64,000 nucleotides of DNA, taken from positions 2,418,001 to 2,482,000 of the forward strand of contig JADKFS010000001.1 in NCBI GenBank assembly GCA_016717335.1, read 5' to 3'. This DNA is from Candidatus Ribeiella danica (GTDB lineage: Bacteria; Chloroflexota; Chloroflexia; Chloroflexales; Roseiflexaceae). Of this stretch, positions 44,281 through 53,180 are shown piece after piece. The first letter of the stretch is position 1. Each line of letters begins with the position of its first letter. The notes under the pieces were generated by a model. It was not told the DNA's origin and did no database searches. It saw only the letters and a list, made by a program, of their open reading frames with translations. The position numbers were made by a program, and so were the translations under genes.

Positions 44281-47200
44281 GGCCTCGCGTATTGTACCCG
44301 AAATCGCGCCCATCGCCTGCAGGATTCGCCTGCGACATACTTTCGTCTGCGGCCCGCTCGAGCAGCGCGACCGGGAAGCTCGCGAGCAGCTCGGCCAGCG
44401 GCAGGCCCACCGCGCCGTCGCGCTCGACCGCGGCGACGATCTCGTCGGTGAAGATGTTGCGGTAGCGCCGGCCGATCGCGGCGCCCGGCAGCGCCAGCAG
44501 GTCGGCGCCCCAGGCGTCGGGGCCGAGCGGCAGCGCGGCGCTGTCGCGCAGGCGCTTCGCCAGCAGGCGCGGCGCGACCGCCAGCGCCTCCTCCCCGGCC
44601 AGCGCTCGCGCGAACGCGACAATATGCTCGGCCGAGTCGCCGGTGGCCTCCAGCGGGATGTAGGCGCCGGATCGAAACAGGTCGGCGTGGGCGCGGCGAA
44701 ACTGCAGCGCCCGGTGGGTCAGGTAGAGCTTGACCCGTCCGTCGGCTTTGTGCTCCACCAGAGTGCGAGCCAGCGCCGCGCGGTCGCCGCGCAGGTCGAC
44801 CAGCTCGCCGAGCAGCCAGGCTCGCAGATCGAAGTCGACCGGCCGGCGGTTGTCTGGGTCGACCAGGCTGAAGTCCCACATCTCGGCGCCCTGGTAGATA
44901 TCAGGCACGCCCGGCGAGGCCAGCTTCAGCAGGGTCTGCGCGAGCGCGTTGAAAGCGCCGATGTGCGCGACGCGCGCCTGCAGGGCGCGGAAGTCGGCCA
45001 GGAAGCGGTTGTGGGGCGTATCCTCCAGGATCGCGGCGACGAACGCGCGCACGGCCTCGTCGTAGCCGGTGTTCGGGTTCAGCCAGCTGGTGTTGACCTT
45101 GGCCTCGCGGATGGCCTTGACCATGTAGCTCTGGATGCGCGCCACAAAGCCTGACGAAGGACCAAGGACCAAGGACGAAACGTCTGCGGGCGCGTCTTTG
45201 GTCTTTGGTCTTTGGTCTTTGGTCGACTCGAACGGCCACACGCCGAGCAGCGTCTGGTACAAAAGATACTCCTCGTTGCGGTCGGGCGCGGGCTTGCCGT
45301 CGACGTCGATCTTCTTGCGGCGATTGAGCCGGCTCCAGCGCGTCAGCGCCTTGCGCCACTCCTCGGGCAGCTCCGAGAGCACGTTGATCCGCGCGCGCAC
45401 GTCCTCGCTGCGCTTGGTGTCGTGGGTCGAGGTCGCCAGCAGCGAGCCGGGCCAGTCGCGCAGCCGCTCCTGGTTCTGGCGGTGGAAGGCCGGCGCCGAG
45501 AGACCGAAGCGCTGCGGCTCGCCGCCGACCTCGTTCAGCGAGGTCAGCCGGTTGTAGATGTAGAAGGCGGTGTCCTCCATGCCCTTCGCCATCACTGGGC
45601 CGCTGAGCTGCTGGAACTTCATGACGAAGTGGCGCTGCTCCTCGCGCGCCGCCGGGTCGAAGGTGTCGGGGTAGTGCAGCAGCAGGATGTCGCGCAGGAA
45701 GTCGTAGATCGACGGGTCGACGGTCGGGTTGCGGCGGCGCGCGCGCGCGACCGCGGCCTCGATCACCAGCCGGTCGCGCTCCTCGACCCGGTCGGTCTCG
45801 GCGGCGATGTAGGTGCGGTAGACCGGGAACGCGGCGATCGCCTCGCGCAGCGCCTCGCGCAGCGCGTAGAGCGTGAAGTCGCGGTAGTAGCGGTTGTGCT
45901 CGGCGACGCGGCTGAGCTGGTAGGCCAGCACGTTGGTCTCGCTCGCCATCGCGCTGCGCATGATCTGCATGCGCGTGCCGTAGACCAGGTCGTCGAAGCG
46001 CGGGCGCGCGCCGATGAAGTCGGCGTAGATCTCGCTGAAGCGCCGCTCGGCCGATCCGTCGACGAAGATCCCGTTCAGCGCGTTCAGGAAGTCGTAGCCG
46101 CTGGTGCCGTGGACCGCCCAGTCGTCCGGCAGGCGCTCGCCGCGCGCCAGGATCTTCTCGGCGATGATGTAGAGCGGCTTCTGAACGCTGAGCGCCGAAC
46201 GCTGAGCGCTGAATGAGCCATTGTCTCGCTCAATCTCGTTCATCGTTTTGCGTTCATCGTTCTGCGTTACCTGAAGGTAGCGCTCCTGCAGCCGCCAGAA
46301 GTACCCGGCCGGGTCCCACAGCCCGTCGGGATGGTCGACCCGCAGGCCGGTGACCTGGCCCGCGGCGAGCTGGCGCATGACCAGGCTGTGGGTGGCCTCG
46401 AAGACCTCGGGGCGCTCCATGCGGATGGCGGCCAGGTCGTTCACGTCGAAGAAGCGGCGATAGTTAATCTCCTCGGCGGCGACGCGCCAGTAGCTCAGCC
46501 GGTAGGCCTGGCGCTCGATCAGCGCGTCGAGCAGGTCGAGGCTGCGCGGCTCGCCGCGCGTGCCGTTGAACAGCCGCAGCGCCTCCGCGATCGCGTCGCG
46601 GACCTCGGGCGAGGCCTCGGCCAGGGTCGCCAGGCGGCGCTTCAGGATCTCCTTCTCGCGCGCGCGCTCGACCACTTTCGGCCGGTCGGTCTCGGTGCGC
46701 GGCGGCAGGTGGTCGAGCCCGGTCATGATGCTCTGGTACTCCAGCACGTGCTCGTGCTCGGGGCCGAGCGCCGCGATCAGTCGGCCGAGCGGCACGCCCA
46801 GGATGTCGACATAGGTGCGCGGGTTGATCGGCAGCTCGTTCTGCCAGTAGCCGAGGTAGAACGCGCCCTCGGCGTAGCTCAAGACCAGCTCGCAGCTCTC
46901 CAGCACGCGGCCGTACTGCTGACCGAGGATCGGCAGCAGCACCTTGTTCTCCAGCTCATCCTTGAGCGGGTGCCAGTCGATATCGAAGTACGGGGCGTAG
47001 AGCGAGCTGGGGCCGTTCTCGAGCACGTCCATCCACCAGGTGTTGCTGGCCTCGCCGATGCCCATGTGGTTCGGGACGATGTCGAGCACCAGGCCCATGC
47101 CGCGCGCCCGCAGCTCGTCGACAAAGGCCGCGTGCTCGTGCTCGTCGCCGATCGCGGGGTTGAGCTGGTTGTGGTTGGCGATGTCGTAGCCGTGGGTGCT

Positions 47201-47404
47201 CTCGGCGCGCGCGCGCAGGTAGGGCGAGGCGTAGATGTCGGAGACGCCCAGCGCGTCGAGGTAGGCCAGCCGGCGCCGCGCGTCGGCGAAGGTGAAGCCG
47301 CGGCTGAGCTGCAGGCGGTAGGTCGCCGCGGGCACGCGCGCAGCCTGGATCGGCTCGGCCTGCCCCAACGGCATGGCCGATCGTTGCGGTGAATTGATGG
47401 TCAT
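44255..47404 (-). CDS. treY: Malto-oligosyltrehalose synthase
   Basis: 1049 residues; usual length is about 700-950, the excess partly from two repeat insertions. It converts the reducing end of maltodextrin into a trehalosyl unit. N-terminal VPATYRLQLSRGFTFADARR, LGVSDIYASPYLRARAESTH, GYDIANHNQLNPAIG and GLVLDIVPNHMGIG are diagnostic. Later GLRVDHPDGLWDP holds the catalytic Asp, and near the end VPDIYQGAEMWDFSLVDPDN and RRPVDFDLRA are conserved. In-frame insertions lie near residues 380-407 and 728-750. The last residues are coded by repeat DNA. Upstream partner of glgX and treZ. Confidence 0.92.
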   Translation of the reverse strand: MTINSPQRSAMPLGQAEPIQAARVPAATYRLQLSRGFTFADARRRLAYLDALGVSDIYASPYLRARAESTHGYDIANHNQLNPAIGDEHEHAAFVDELRARGMGLVLDIVPNHMGIGEASNTWWMDVLENGPSSLYAPYFDIDWHPLKDELENKVLLPILGQQYGRVLESCELVLSYAEGAFYLGYWQNELPINPRTYVDILGVPLGRLIAALGPEHEHVLEYQSIMTGLDHLPPRTETDRPKVVERAREKEILKRRLATLAEASPEVRDAIAEALRLFNGTRGEPRSLDLLDALIERQAYRLSYWRVAAEEINYRRFFDVNDLAAIRMERPEVFEATHSLVMRQLAAGQVTGLRVDHPDGLWDPAGYFWRLQERYLQVTQNDERKTMNEIERDNGSFSAQRSALSVQKPLYIIAEKILARGERLPDDWAVHGTSGYDFLNALNGIFVDGSAERRFSEIYADFIGARPRFDDLVYGTRMQIMRSAMASETNVLAYQLSRVAEHNRYYRDFTLYALREALREAIAAFPVYRTYIAAETDRVEERDRLVIEAAVARARRRNPTVDPSIYDFLRDILLLHYPDTFDPAAREEQRHFVMKFQQLSGPVMAKGMEDTAFYIYNRLTSLNEVGGEPQRFGLSAPAFHRQNQERLRDWPGSLLATSTHDTKRSEDVRARINVLSELPEEWRKALTRWSRLNRRKKIDVDGKPAPDRNEEYLLYQTLLGVWPFESTKDQRPKTKDAPADVSSLVLGPSSGFVARIQSYMVKAIREAKVNTSWLNPNTGYDEAVRAFVAAILEDTPHNRFLADFRALQARVAHIGAFNALAQTLLKLASPGVPDIYQGAEMWDFSLVDPDNRRPVDFDLRAWLLGELVDLRGDRAALARTLVEHKADGRVKLYLTHRALQFRRAHADLFRSGAYIPLEATGDSAEHIVAFARALAGEEALAVAPRLLAKRLRDSAALPLGPDAWGADLLALPGAAIGRRYRNIFTDEIVAAVERDGAVGLPLAELLASFPVALLERAADESMSQANPAGDGRDFGYNTRGRQGDGVRG
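45157..45224. repeat. Heptamer element inside treY (second insertion)
   Basis: AAGGACC x3 at 45157-45177 and TCTTTGG x4 at 45195-45224, near-complementary arms with an 18-base spacer. It codes KDQRPKTKD and LVLGPS in frame between WPFE and FVARIQSYM, adding about 25 residues at a loop. Confidence 0.85.
46184..46269. repeat. Heptamer element inside treY (first insertion)
   Basis: Five units of AACGCTG/AGCGCTG type at 46184-46218 and six of ATCGTTC/TGCGTTC type at 46228-46269, all exactly seven bases. It codes about 28 residues between RLQERYLQV and KPLYIIAEKIL without breaking the frame. Confidence 0.85.
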
Positions 47405-47414
47405 ATCCTAAGTC

Positions 47415-48008
47415 TTACGAGTGCAGCTCGGTCTCCGGCCGCGATCGATCGGTGGAGGTCTTCGGCGCCTTCGTATCGCTGGTCGGCGGCTGGTCCGCGT
47501 CGGATGGGCGCTCGTCGCTGGCGGGCGCAGCCTTGGTCGGCGGGTTGCCCTCGGCGCGCGCGCCGTCGGCGAACACGCCGCTGCTGATCACGCCGGTCAT
47601 GCCGGTGGTCCCGGCACCCTCGCCGGCCCAGTCGGTCGCCGCCGGCGTCTCGAAGACATAGTGTCGCCAGGCGATCGCCCCGCGCTCGGTGTCGTCGCGC
47701 CAGTGGTCGAGCGGGTCCACGCGCCCCAGCGCGAGCGGCCGCCGGCTCTGCAGCAGCTCCAGCGCCTTGTCGCGCCACTTCGGGTCCAGCACGACGGCCA
47801 GCGACCAGAAGCGCTCGGGCGCGGCGACGCCGGCGAGCTGCGCGCGCTCCGCAATGCTGGCGCGGTCGAGGTCGCCCGGGGCGTGCGCGCCCATACGAAT
47901 GTCGGGGTAGGGCACGCCGGCGCCCTCCAGGGCGTGCAGCGTGCCCTCGGCCTCCGCCAGCGTGGCAAACAGCGCGGCGATCATCTCAGGCTCGTGCTCC
48001 ACTTCCAT
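47415..48008 (-). CDS. Hypothetical protein beside treY
   Basis: 197 residues from ATG 48008 with GGAGGT five bases upstream. The N-terminal half is an alpha/beta domain (IAALFATLAEAEGTLHALEG, then YPDIRMGAH) like those of general-stress YflT-type proteins. The C-terminal 60 residues are disordered, rich in Pro, Ser, Thr and Asp. It ends 10 bases before the treY start, so it is probably cotranscribed and may act in the same stress response. Confidence 0.65.
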   Translation of the reverse strand: MEVEHEPEMIAALFATLAEAEGTLHALEGAGVPYPDIRMGAHAPGDLDRASIAERAQLAGVAAPERFWSLAVVLDPKWRDKALELLQSRRPLALGRVDPLDHWRDDTERGAIAWRHYVFETPAATDWAGEGAGTTGMTGVISSGVFADGARAEGNPPTKAAPASDERPSDADQPPTSDTKAPKTSTDRSRPETELHS

Positions 48009-48087
48009 GCGATACCTCCAGGGCAATCTCGGCGACCGCTGTGCCGGGTGCAAGAAACGTGCCCTCGCCCGGCGCGACCTGCTATAG

Positions 48088-48130
48088 CAGTGGGCAGTCG
48101 GCAGGAGCCAATCGGCAGTAACGGTGAACT
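48088..48130. repeat. Heptamer repeat upstream of the treY operon
   Basis: CAGTGGG, CAGTCGG, CAGGAGC, CAATCGG, CAGTAAC in register. A 23-base stretch at its start matches the complement of about 56189-56211 in the nuoN-nuoM gap with one difference. It lies in the 423-base divergent intergenic region 48009-48431. Confidence 0.75.
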
Positions 48131-48199
48131 GCCTGCGGGCGACGGCGGCCTACCTACCCTCGTAAGCGTCCCTGGAGGGGTTTGATCAACACATCGGGT

Positions 48200-48248
48200 A
48201 GCCCGCTTCAGCGGGCTTGGTTTGTTTAGCGCCGGGCTTCAGCCCGGC
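48200..48248. terminator. Two adjacent hairpins in the divergent intergenic region
   Basis: AGCCCGC-TTCA-GCGGGCT followed by TTGGTTTGTTT, then GCCGGGCT-TC-AGCCCGGC. The first resembles an intrinsic terminator on plus, though no plus gene precedes it. Both share the GGGCTTCAGCCC-type core and may be dispersed repeats. Confidence 0.5.
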
Positions 48249-48431
48249 GGGGCAGGGCCACGCCACATACCTGCGCGAGGCGCCGCAGGGGCGAGCTGCC
48301 GGCCGGCCGCCTGCCTTGACAGCCCCCTACCCCTCGGCTACAATGCCCGATTAGAGAGAGGAAAAAGGGGATTTTTACTGGTTGAGCGCGCTTGAACAGC
48401 GTCGTTCTTATCGCGCCGCAAGGAGGCTCGT

Positions 48432-49805
48432 GTGTCTGTACCTACCGATGTTTTGATCCCCACATTCTCGGAGGCCGCCGAGATCCCCGGCCCAAAGGCG
48501 CAGGCCTTGGTCGAGCGGGATGGCAAGGTCTTCGCGCCCTGCGCCGGGCGGGTCTACCCGTTCGTGATCGAGCGCGGCGAGGGCTGCTATGTATGGGATG
48601 TCGATGGCAACCGCTATTTGGATATGAACGCCGGCATCGCCGTCGTCGCCGCGGGCCACAGCCACCCGCGGCTCGTTCGCGCGATCCAGCAGCAGGTGAC
48701 AAAGTTCGTCCACATGGCCGGCACCGATTTCTACAATGAGCCGATGATCCGGCTGGGCGAGAAGCTGGTGTCGATGATGCCGGTCACGACGCCGGCCGGC
48801 CAGCCGCCCCAGCGCGAGTGGCAGGTCTTCCTCGCCAACTCCGGCACCGAGGCGGTCGAGGCGTCGATCAAGCTCGCGCGCTACGTCACCGGGCGCCAGG
48901 GCATCGTCGCGTTCTTTGGGGCGTTTCACGGCCGCTCCTACGGCTCGCTCTCGCTCACGGCCTCCAAGCCGGTCCAGCGCCGCGGCTACTACCCGCTGGT
49001 GCCCGGCACCTTCCACGCGTTCTTCGCCAACCCGTACCGGCGGCCGTTCGACGTCGACCCCGAGCGGGTGACGCAGGTCTGCCTCGACTATATCGAGCAC
49101 ACCCTGTTCCACACGATCGCCCCGCCGCGCGACGTGGCGGCGATCATCCTCGAGCCGATCCAGGGCGAGGGCGGCTATGTCGTGCCGTCGCCCGGCTTCC
49201 TCAAGGGTCTGCGCGAGATGTGCGACCAGTACGGCATCCTGCTGATCCTCGACGAGGTCCAGAGCGGCGTCGGCCGGACCGGCAAGATGTGGGCGTTCGA
49301 GCACGAGGGCATCGTGCCCGATATCGTCGCCTCGGCCAAGGGGCTGGGTGGCGGCATGCCGATCGGCGCGATGATCGCCCGTAAGGAGCTGACCACGCTG
49401 TGGGAGCCCGGCGCGCACGGCAACACCTACGGCGGGAACGCACTGGCATGCGTCTCGGCCAGCGAGGTGCTCGGCCTGGTCGAGGAGGAGCTGGCCGACA
49501 ACGCGGCGCGCGTCGGCGACTATCTCCGCCAGGGCCTGGAGGAGCTGCAGGGGCGCTACGAGCAGATCGGCGACGTGCGCGGGCGCGGCCTGATGCTTGG
49601 GGCCGAGTTCATCAAGGATCGCGCAAGCTGCGAGCCGGCCCGCGCGCTGGCGCACAACGTGATGGAAGAGGCGTTCAAGCGCGGCCTGCTGCTGCTGACC
49701 TGCGGCGCCTCCACCATCCGCTTCTGCCCGCCGCTGGTGCTGACCGAGGCGCAGGTCGACGAGGGGCTGACGATCTTCGAGGCGGCGCTGCGCGCGTCGC
49801 TCTGA
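48432..49805 (+). CDS. Class III aminotransferase (GABA/acetylornithine type)
   Basis: 457 residues from GTG 48432 with AAGGAGG upstream. PLP enzyme: SGTEAVEASIKLAR at 137-150, FFGAFHGRSYGSLSLTASKP, Asp274 in LILDEVQSGVGRTGKMW, and PLP lysine Lys303 in ASAKGLGGGMPIGA. It most resembles 4-aminobutyrate aminotransferases, which transfer the amine to 2-oxoglutarate. Substrate cannot be decided from sequence alone, so no symbol is given. It stands alone on plus, followed by a hairpin. Confidence 0.85.
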   Translation: MSVPTDVLIPTFSEAAEIPGPKAQALVERDGKVFAPCAGRVYPFVIERGEGCYVWDVDGNRYLDMNAGIAVVAAGHSHPRLVRAIQQQVTKFVHMAGTDFYNEPMIRLGEKLVSMMPVTTPAGQPPQREWQVFLANSGTEAVEASIKLARYVTGRQGIVAFFGAFHGRSYGSLSLTASKPVQRRGYYPLVPGTFHAFFANPYRRPFDVDPERVTQVCLDYIEHTLFHTIAPPRDVAAIILEPIQGEGGYVVPSPGFLKGLREMCDQYGILLILDEVQSGVGRTGKMWAFEHEGIVPDIVASAKGLGGGMPIGAMIARKELTTLWEPGAHGNTYGGNALACVSASEVLGLVEEELADNAARVGDYLRQGLEELQGRYEQIGDVRGRGLMLGAEFIKDRASCEPARALAHNVMEEAFKRGLLLLTCGASTIRFCPPLVLTEAQVDEGLTIFEAALRASL

Positions 49806-49838
49806 CCCGCCGCCCCCAAGCACAAGATACAGGATGAC

Positions 49839-49872
49839 GATGTGGGGCGGGCGCTCGCGCCCGCCCCACATC
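49839..49872. terminator. Long GC-rich hairpin after the aminotransferase
   Basis: GATGTGGGGCGGGCGC and its exact complement with only two bases between. No T run. Possible transcription end or processing site between two plus-strand genes. Confidence 0.55.
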
Positions 49873-49897
49873 GCCAGACTAGATCAAAGAGATTGGC

Positions 49898-50653
49898 ATG
49901 CCTTTCATCGAGCTGCGCGACCTTCGCTTCTACTACGAGCTGCACGGCCGCGGCGAGCCGCTGGTGCTGCTGAACGGCGCGCTCGACACGATCGAGTCCG
50001 ACTGGGGCCGGCACCTGCCGGCCTTCGCCGAGCACTACCAGGTGCTGGCCTACGACCACCGCGGCCACGGCCGCAGCGGCGCGGCCGACGCGCCCTTCGC
50101 CAGCTACGACGCGCTGGCCGACGACCTGGCGGCGCTGCTCGACGCGCTGGGGGTCGAGCGGGCGCACTTCTGCGGCTTCAGCGACGGCGGGATCACGCTG
50201 CTCTACTTCGCGCTGCGCCGGCCCGAGCGGCTGCGCTCGCTGATCCTGGCCGGCGCGCAGTACACCAACGACGAGCGCTCGCTCGCGCTGCTGGCCAAGA
50301 TGACGCCCGAGCGCATCCAGGCCCGCCTGCCCGACTGGGCCGCCAGCCTCGCACAGCTGCACGACACCCACCACCGGCCGGGCTACTGGCAGGACCTGCT
50401 GCGCGCGATGCTGCCGCTGTGGCAGGTTCAGCCCGACCTGGCGCTCGATCAGCTCGGCCGGATCGCCGCGCCAACGCTGCTGATCGCCGGCGAACGCGAC
50501 GGCTTCGGCCACCCCGACCAGCAGCTGGCGATGCGCCACGCCATGTCGCGCGCCGAGCTGTGCCTCCTGCCGGCGGCCGGCCACCACGTGATGAACGATC
50601 AGCCGGAGCTGTTCCGGATCGCCGCGTTGGATTTTCTCAAGCGTGCCGACTGA
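49898..50653 (+). CDS. Alpha/beta hydrolase
   Basis: 251 residues. Nucleophile elbow GFSDGG with Ser95, oxyanion region LLNGALD, AYDHRGHGRSG, acid Asp in AGERDGFGH and catalytic His in AGHHVMND. Closest in feel to 3-oxoadipate enol-lactonase/haloperoxidase-like hydrolases; substrate unknown. It has no signal peptide. Confidence 0.82.
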   Translation: MPFIELRDLRFYYELHGRGEPLVLLNGALDTIESDWGRHLPAFAEHYQVLAYDHRGHGRSGAADAPFASYDALADDLAALLDALGVERAHFCGFSDGGITLLYFALRRPERLRSLILAGAQYTNDERSLALLAKMTPERIQARLPDWAASLAQLHDTHHRPGYWQDLLRAMLPLWQVQPDLALDQLGRIAAPTLLIAGERDGFGHPDQQLAMRHAMSRAELCLLPAAGHHVMNDQPELFRIAALDFLKRAD

Positions 50654-50660
50654 GTCGACC

Positions 50661-50722
50661 GAGCAAAGAGCAGAGAGCAGAGAACAAAGCGAGCGACCCT
50701 CTTGTTCACTGCTCTCTGTTCT
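50661..50722. repeat. Heptamer element between hydrolase and GH2 genes
   Basis: GAGCAAA, GAGCAGA, GAGCAGA, GAACAAA, GCGAGCG, then on the other side TTGTTCA, CTGCTCT, CTGTTCT. The arms are near-complementary. It starts eight bases after the hydrolase stop and ends 12 bases before the next ATG. Confidence 0.8.
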
Positions 50723-50734
50723 TGATGGATTGCT

Positions 50735-52945
50735 ATGACGTTTCCAGAAACACTCTGCCTCGACGGCGCCTGGCAGCTGCTGCCGATCGACACCTTCCGC
50801 CAGGGCTTCTACCCGCTCGGCGACGACGCCTGGCTTGAGCAAAACCTGCCGGCCCACTGGCAGCAGCACCCGCTCCTGGAGAGCTACGCCGGCAGAATGG
50901 TCTATCGCAAGCGCTTCGCGCTTGCGAGCTCTGAATTCTCAGTTTTGAGTTCTCAGTTGATGCAGCAAGACGTCCAACTCAAAACTGAAAACTCAGCATT
51001 CAAAACTCGGTTTTGGCTGCGCCTGAACGGCACCTTCTACTGGTCGCAGCCGTACTTCAACGGCGTCGACCTGGGCCGGCACGAGGGCTACTTCACGCCG
51101 CAGGAGCACGAGGTCACGCGCTGGGTCGCCGAGCAGAACAGCCTGGTGGTCGAGGTCGAGTGCCCCGACGAGTACAACAAGTTCGGCAAGCGCCTGATCA
51201 CCGGCGTCTTCTCGCACTGGGACTGCCTCGACCCCGCCACCAACCCCGGCGGGATCTGGCTGCCGGTCGAGCTGATCGCCACCGGGCCGACCCGGATCGG
51301 CGAGCTGCTGCTGCACACCGAGGCGCTTGGCGGCACATCCGCCGAGCTGCGCTACCGGCTGACGCTCGACGCCGCGGCGGACGCGGACGTGACGCTGCGC
51401 TGGACGCTTGCGCCCAAGAACTTCGCCGGCGAGGTCCAGGTGATCGAGCAGCGCCGCGCGCTGGCCGAGGGCCAGCAGGAGCTGGCCGGCCTGCTCGACG
51501 TGCGCGACCCGCAGCTCTGGTGGACCCACGACCTCGGCCACCCGAGCTGCTACACCGTGACGCTGGCGGTCGTGCAGGGCGGCGCGGTCTCCGACGAGCG
51601 CGCGATCACCTTCGGCATCCGCCGCTTCGAGCTGCGCCGCTGGGTCGCCTACCTGAACGGCGTGCGGCTGTTCATCAAGGGCAACAACTACCCGCCGGGC
51701 GACACGCGCCTGGCCACGATGACGCCCGAGCGCTACGCCGAGGACCTGCAGCTGGCCCAGGGCTGCCACATGAACCTGCTGCGCGTGCACGCGCACGTCG
51801 AGCACCCGGCCTTCTACACGGCCGCCGACGAGGCCGGCATCCTGCTGTGGCAGGATTTCCCGCTGCAATGGCTCTACCGCCGCGAGGTGCTGCCGGCCGC
51901 GGCCGAGCAGGTCGCGCAGATGGTGCGCCTGCTGTACAACCACCCGTCGGTGGCGATCTGGTGCATGCACAACGAGCCGCTCTACACCGCCGACACCGCC
52001 GACGAGCAGATGGCCACGCGCCTGCGGGCGTACTTCTCGGCGCTGATCTACAGCTGGAACCGCGAGGTCATGGATCGGCGGCTCAAGCAGGTCGTCCGAG
52101 CGCTCGACCTGACCCGGCCTGCCGTGCGCTCCTCCGGCGAGTACGCGATCCCGTTCCTCCACAAGGGCACCGACACCCACTTCTACTACGGCTGGTACGG
52201 CTCGCTCTACGGGCCGCTGCGCGGCTGGGAGACGATCGCGCGCCGCTTCCCCGACAACATCCGCTTCGTCACCGAGTTCGGCGCCCAGAGTTTCCCGAAC
52301 GTCGAGAGCGCGGTCAGGTTCATGGACGCCGACATCGCCAAGATCGACTGGGCGCGCCTGGTCGCGCGGCACCACTTCCAGCCGAAGATGCTGGACTACT
52401 GGCTCAGCTGGCGCGGCGCCGAGTCGCTCGAGCAGCTCGTGCGCATGACCCAGGACTACCAGATCGAGGTCAACCGCTTCTACATCGACCGGCTGCGCTA
52501 CCACAAGTACCGGCCGACCGGCGGCGTCGTGCCGTTCATGTTCCACGACTCCAACCCCGCGGTGCAGTGGTCGATCATCGACTACTGGCGCGTGCCGAAG
52601 CGCTCGTACGCCGCCATGCGCCTGGCCTTCAGCCCACAGTACGTCTTCACGCTGCTGAGCCAGGACTCCTACCCGGCCGCCGCCGCGGTCGAGCTGCCGA
52701 TCTACGTCGTGAATGACGCCAACCGCGCCGTGCCGGTCGACCTGACCGCTCGCCTGTTGGCGCCCGGCGGAGCCGAGCTGGCGCGGGTCGAGCGCGCGCT
52801 CACGCTGCCGGCCGACTCGATGGCCATGGAGATCGACCGGCTGCGGCTGCACCCCGACCAGCCCGGCGTCTACCGCCTGGCGCTGGCGCTGCGCCCCGCC
52901 GGAGGAGACGCGGTCGAGCACGAGTACCAGATCGAGGTCGTGTAG
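50735..52945 (+). CDS. Glycoside hydrolase family 2, beta-mannosidase-like
   Basis: 736 residues. An N-terminal jelly-roll sugar-binding domain (LDGAWQLLPIDTF, RLNGTFYWSQPYFNGVDLGR) and an Ig-like domain precede the GH2 barrel: LFIKGNNYPPGDTRLA, acid/base Glu414 in WCMHNEP, nucleophile Glu514 in VTEFGAQS. It lacks a signal peptide, so probably cytoplasmic. An in-frame heptamer element adds about 25 residues near 66-91. No clear ribosome site because the upstream gap is repeat DNA. Confidence 0.82.
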   Translation: MTFPETLCLDGAWQLLPIDTFRQGFYPLGDDAWLEQNLPAHWQQHPLLESYAGRMVYRKRFALASSEFSVLSSQLMQQDVQLKTENSAFKTRFWLRLNGTFYWSQPYFNGVDLGRHEGYFTPQEHEVTRWVAEQNSLVVEVECPDEYNKFGKRLITGVFSHWDCLDPATNPGGIWLPVELIATGPTRIGELLLHTEALGGTSAELRYRLTLDAAADADVTLRWTLAPKNFAGEVQVIEQRRALAEGQQELAGLLDVRDPQLWWTHDLGHPSCYTVTLAVVQGGAVSDERAITFGIRRFELRRWVAYLNGVRLFIKGNNYPPGDTRLATMTPERYAEDLQLAQGCHMNLLRVHAHVEHPAFYTAADEAGILLWQDFPLQWLYRREVLPAAAEQVAQMVRLLYNHPSVAIWCMHNEPLYTADTADEQMATRLRAYFSALIYSWNREVMDRRLKQVVRALDLTRPAVRSSGEYAIPFLHKGTDTHFYYGWYGSLYGPLRGWETIARRFPDNIRFVTEFGAQSFPNVESAVRFMDADIAKIDWARLVARHHFQPKMLDYWLSWRGAESLEQLVRMTQDYQIEVNRFYIDRLRYHKYRPTGGVVPFMFHDSNPAVQWSIIDYWRVPKRSYAAMRLAFSPQYVFTLLSQDSYPAAAAVELPIYVVNDANRAVPVDLTARLLAPGGAELARVERALTLPADSMAMEIDRLRLHPDQPGVYRLALALRPAGGDAVEHEYQIEVV
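50930..51009. repeat. Heptamer element inside the GH2 gene
   Basis: TCTGAAT, TCTCAGT, TTTGAGT, TCTCAGT at 50930-50957, and CAACTCA, AAACTGA, AAACTCA, GCATTCA, AAACTCG at 50975-51009, complementary arms. It codes SEFSVLSSQL and QLKTENSAFKT between RKRFAL and FWLRLNG, a loop of the sugar-binding domain. AT-rich compared with the surrounding gene. Confidence 0.85.
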
Positions 52946-53180
52946 CCCTTGATCTTTTTGCCCCCGCACGCGAGGGAGTAGGTTTTTCGTTTATGGCGGA
53001 TGATACGCCGGATCTCCCCACCCTCAGCCCCACCTCTGTCAGGGCAGGGGTGAACACTGGCCAAGAATCCCCCTCTCCCGCGCGCGGGAGAGGGGGCAGG
53101 GGGTGAGGGCGAAAAAAGCCATCAGGATGCCATCCATTGAAACAGGTGAGAGACACTATCACGCAGAAGAGGGATCTCAT
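52946..53180 (+). other. Intergenic region with a 28-bp perfect palindrome
   Basis: 235 bases between the GH2 and amidohydrolase genes. A perfect palindrome at 53069-53096 (half site CCCCCTCTCCCGCG), preceded by C-rich and followed by G-rich DNA (CAGGGGGTGAGGG), could form a hairpin. A frame open from 53103 joins the next gene but has no ribosome site. No separate gene seen. Confidence 0.6.

Noticed and set aside
50993..52969. 658-codon minus-strand open frame over the GH2 gene
   Set aside because: Shadow; the GH2 gene has both catalytic glutamates in frame.
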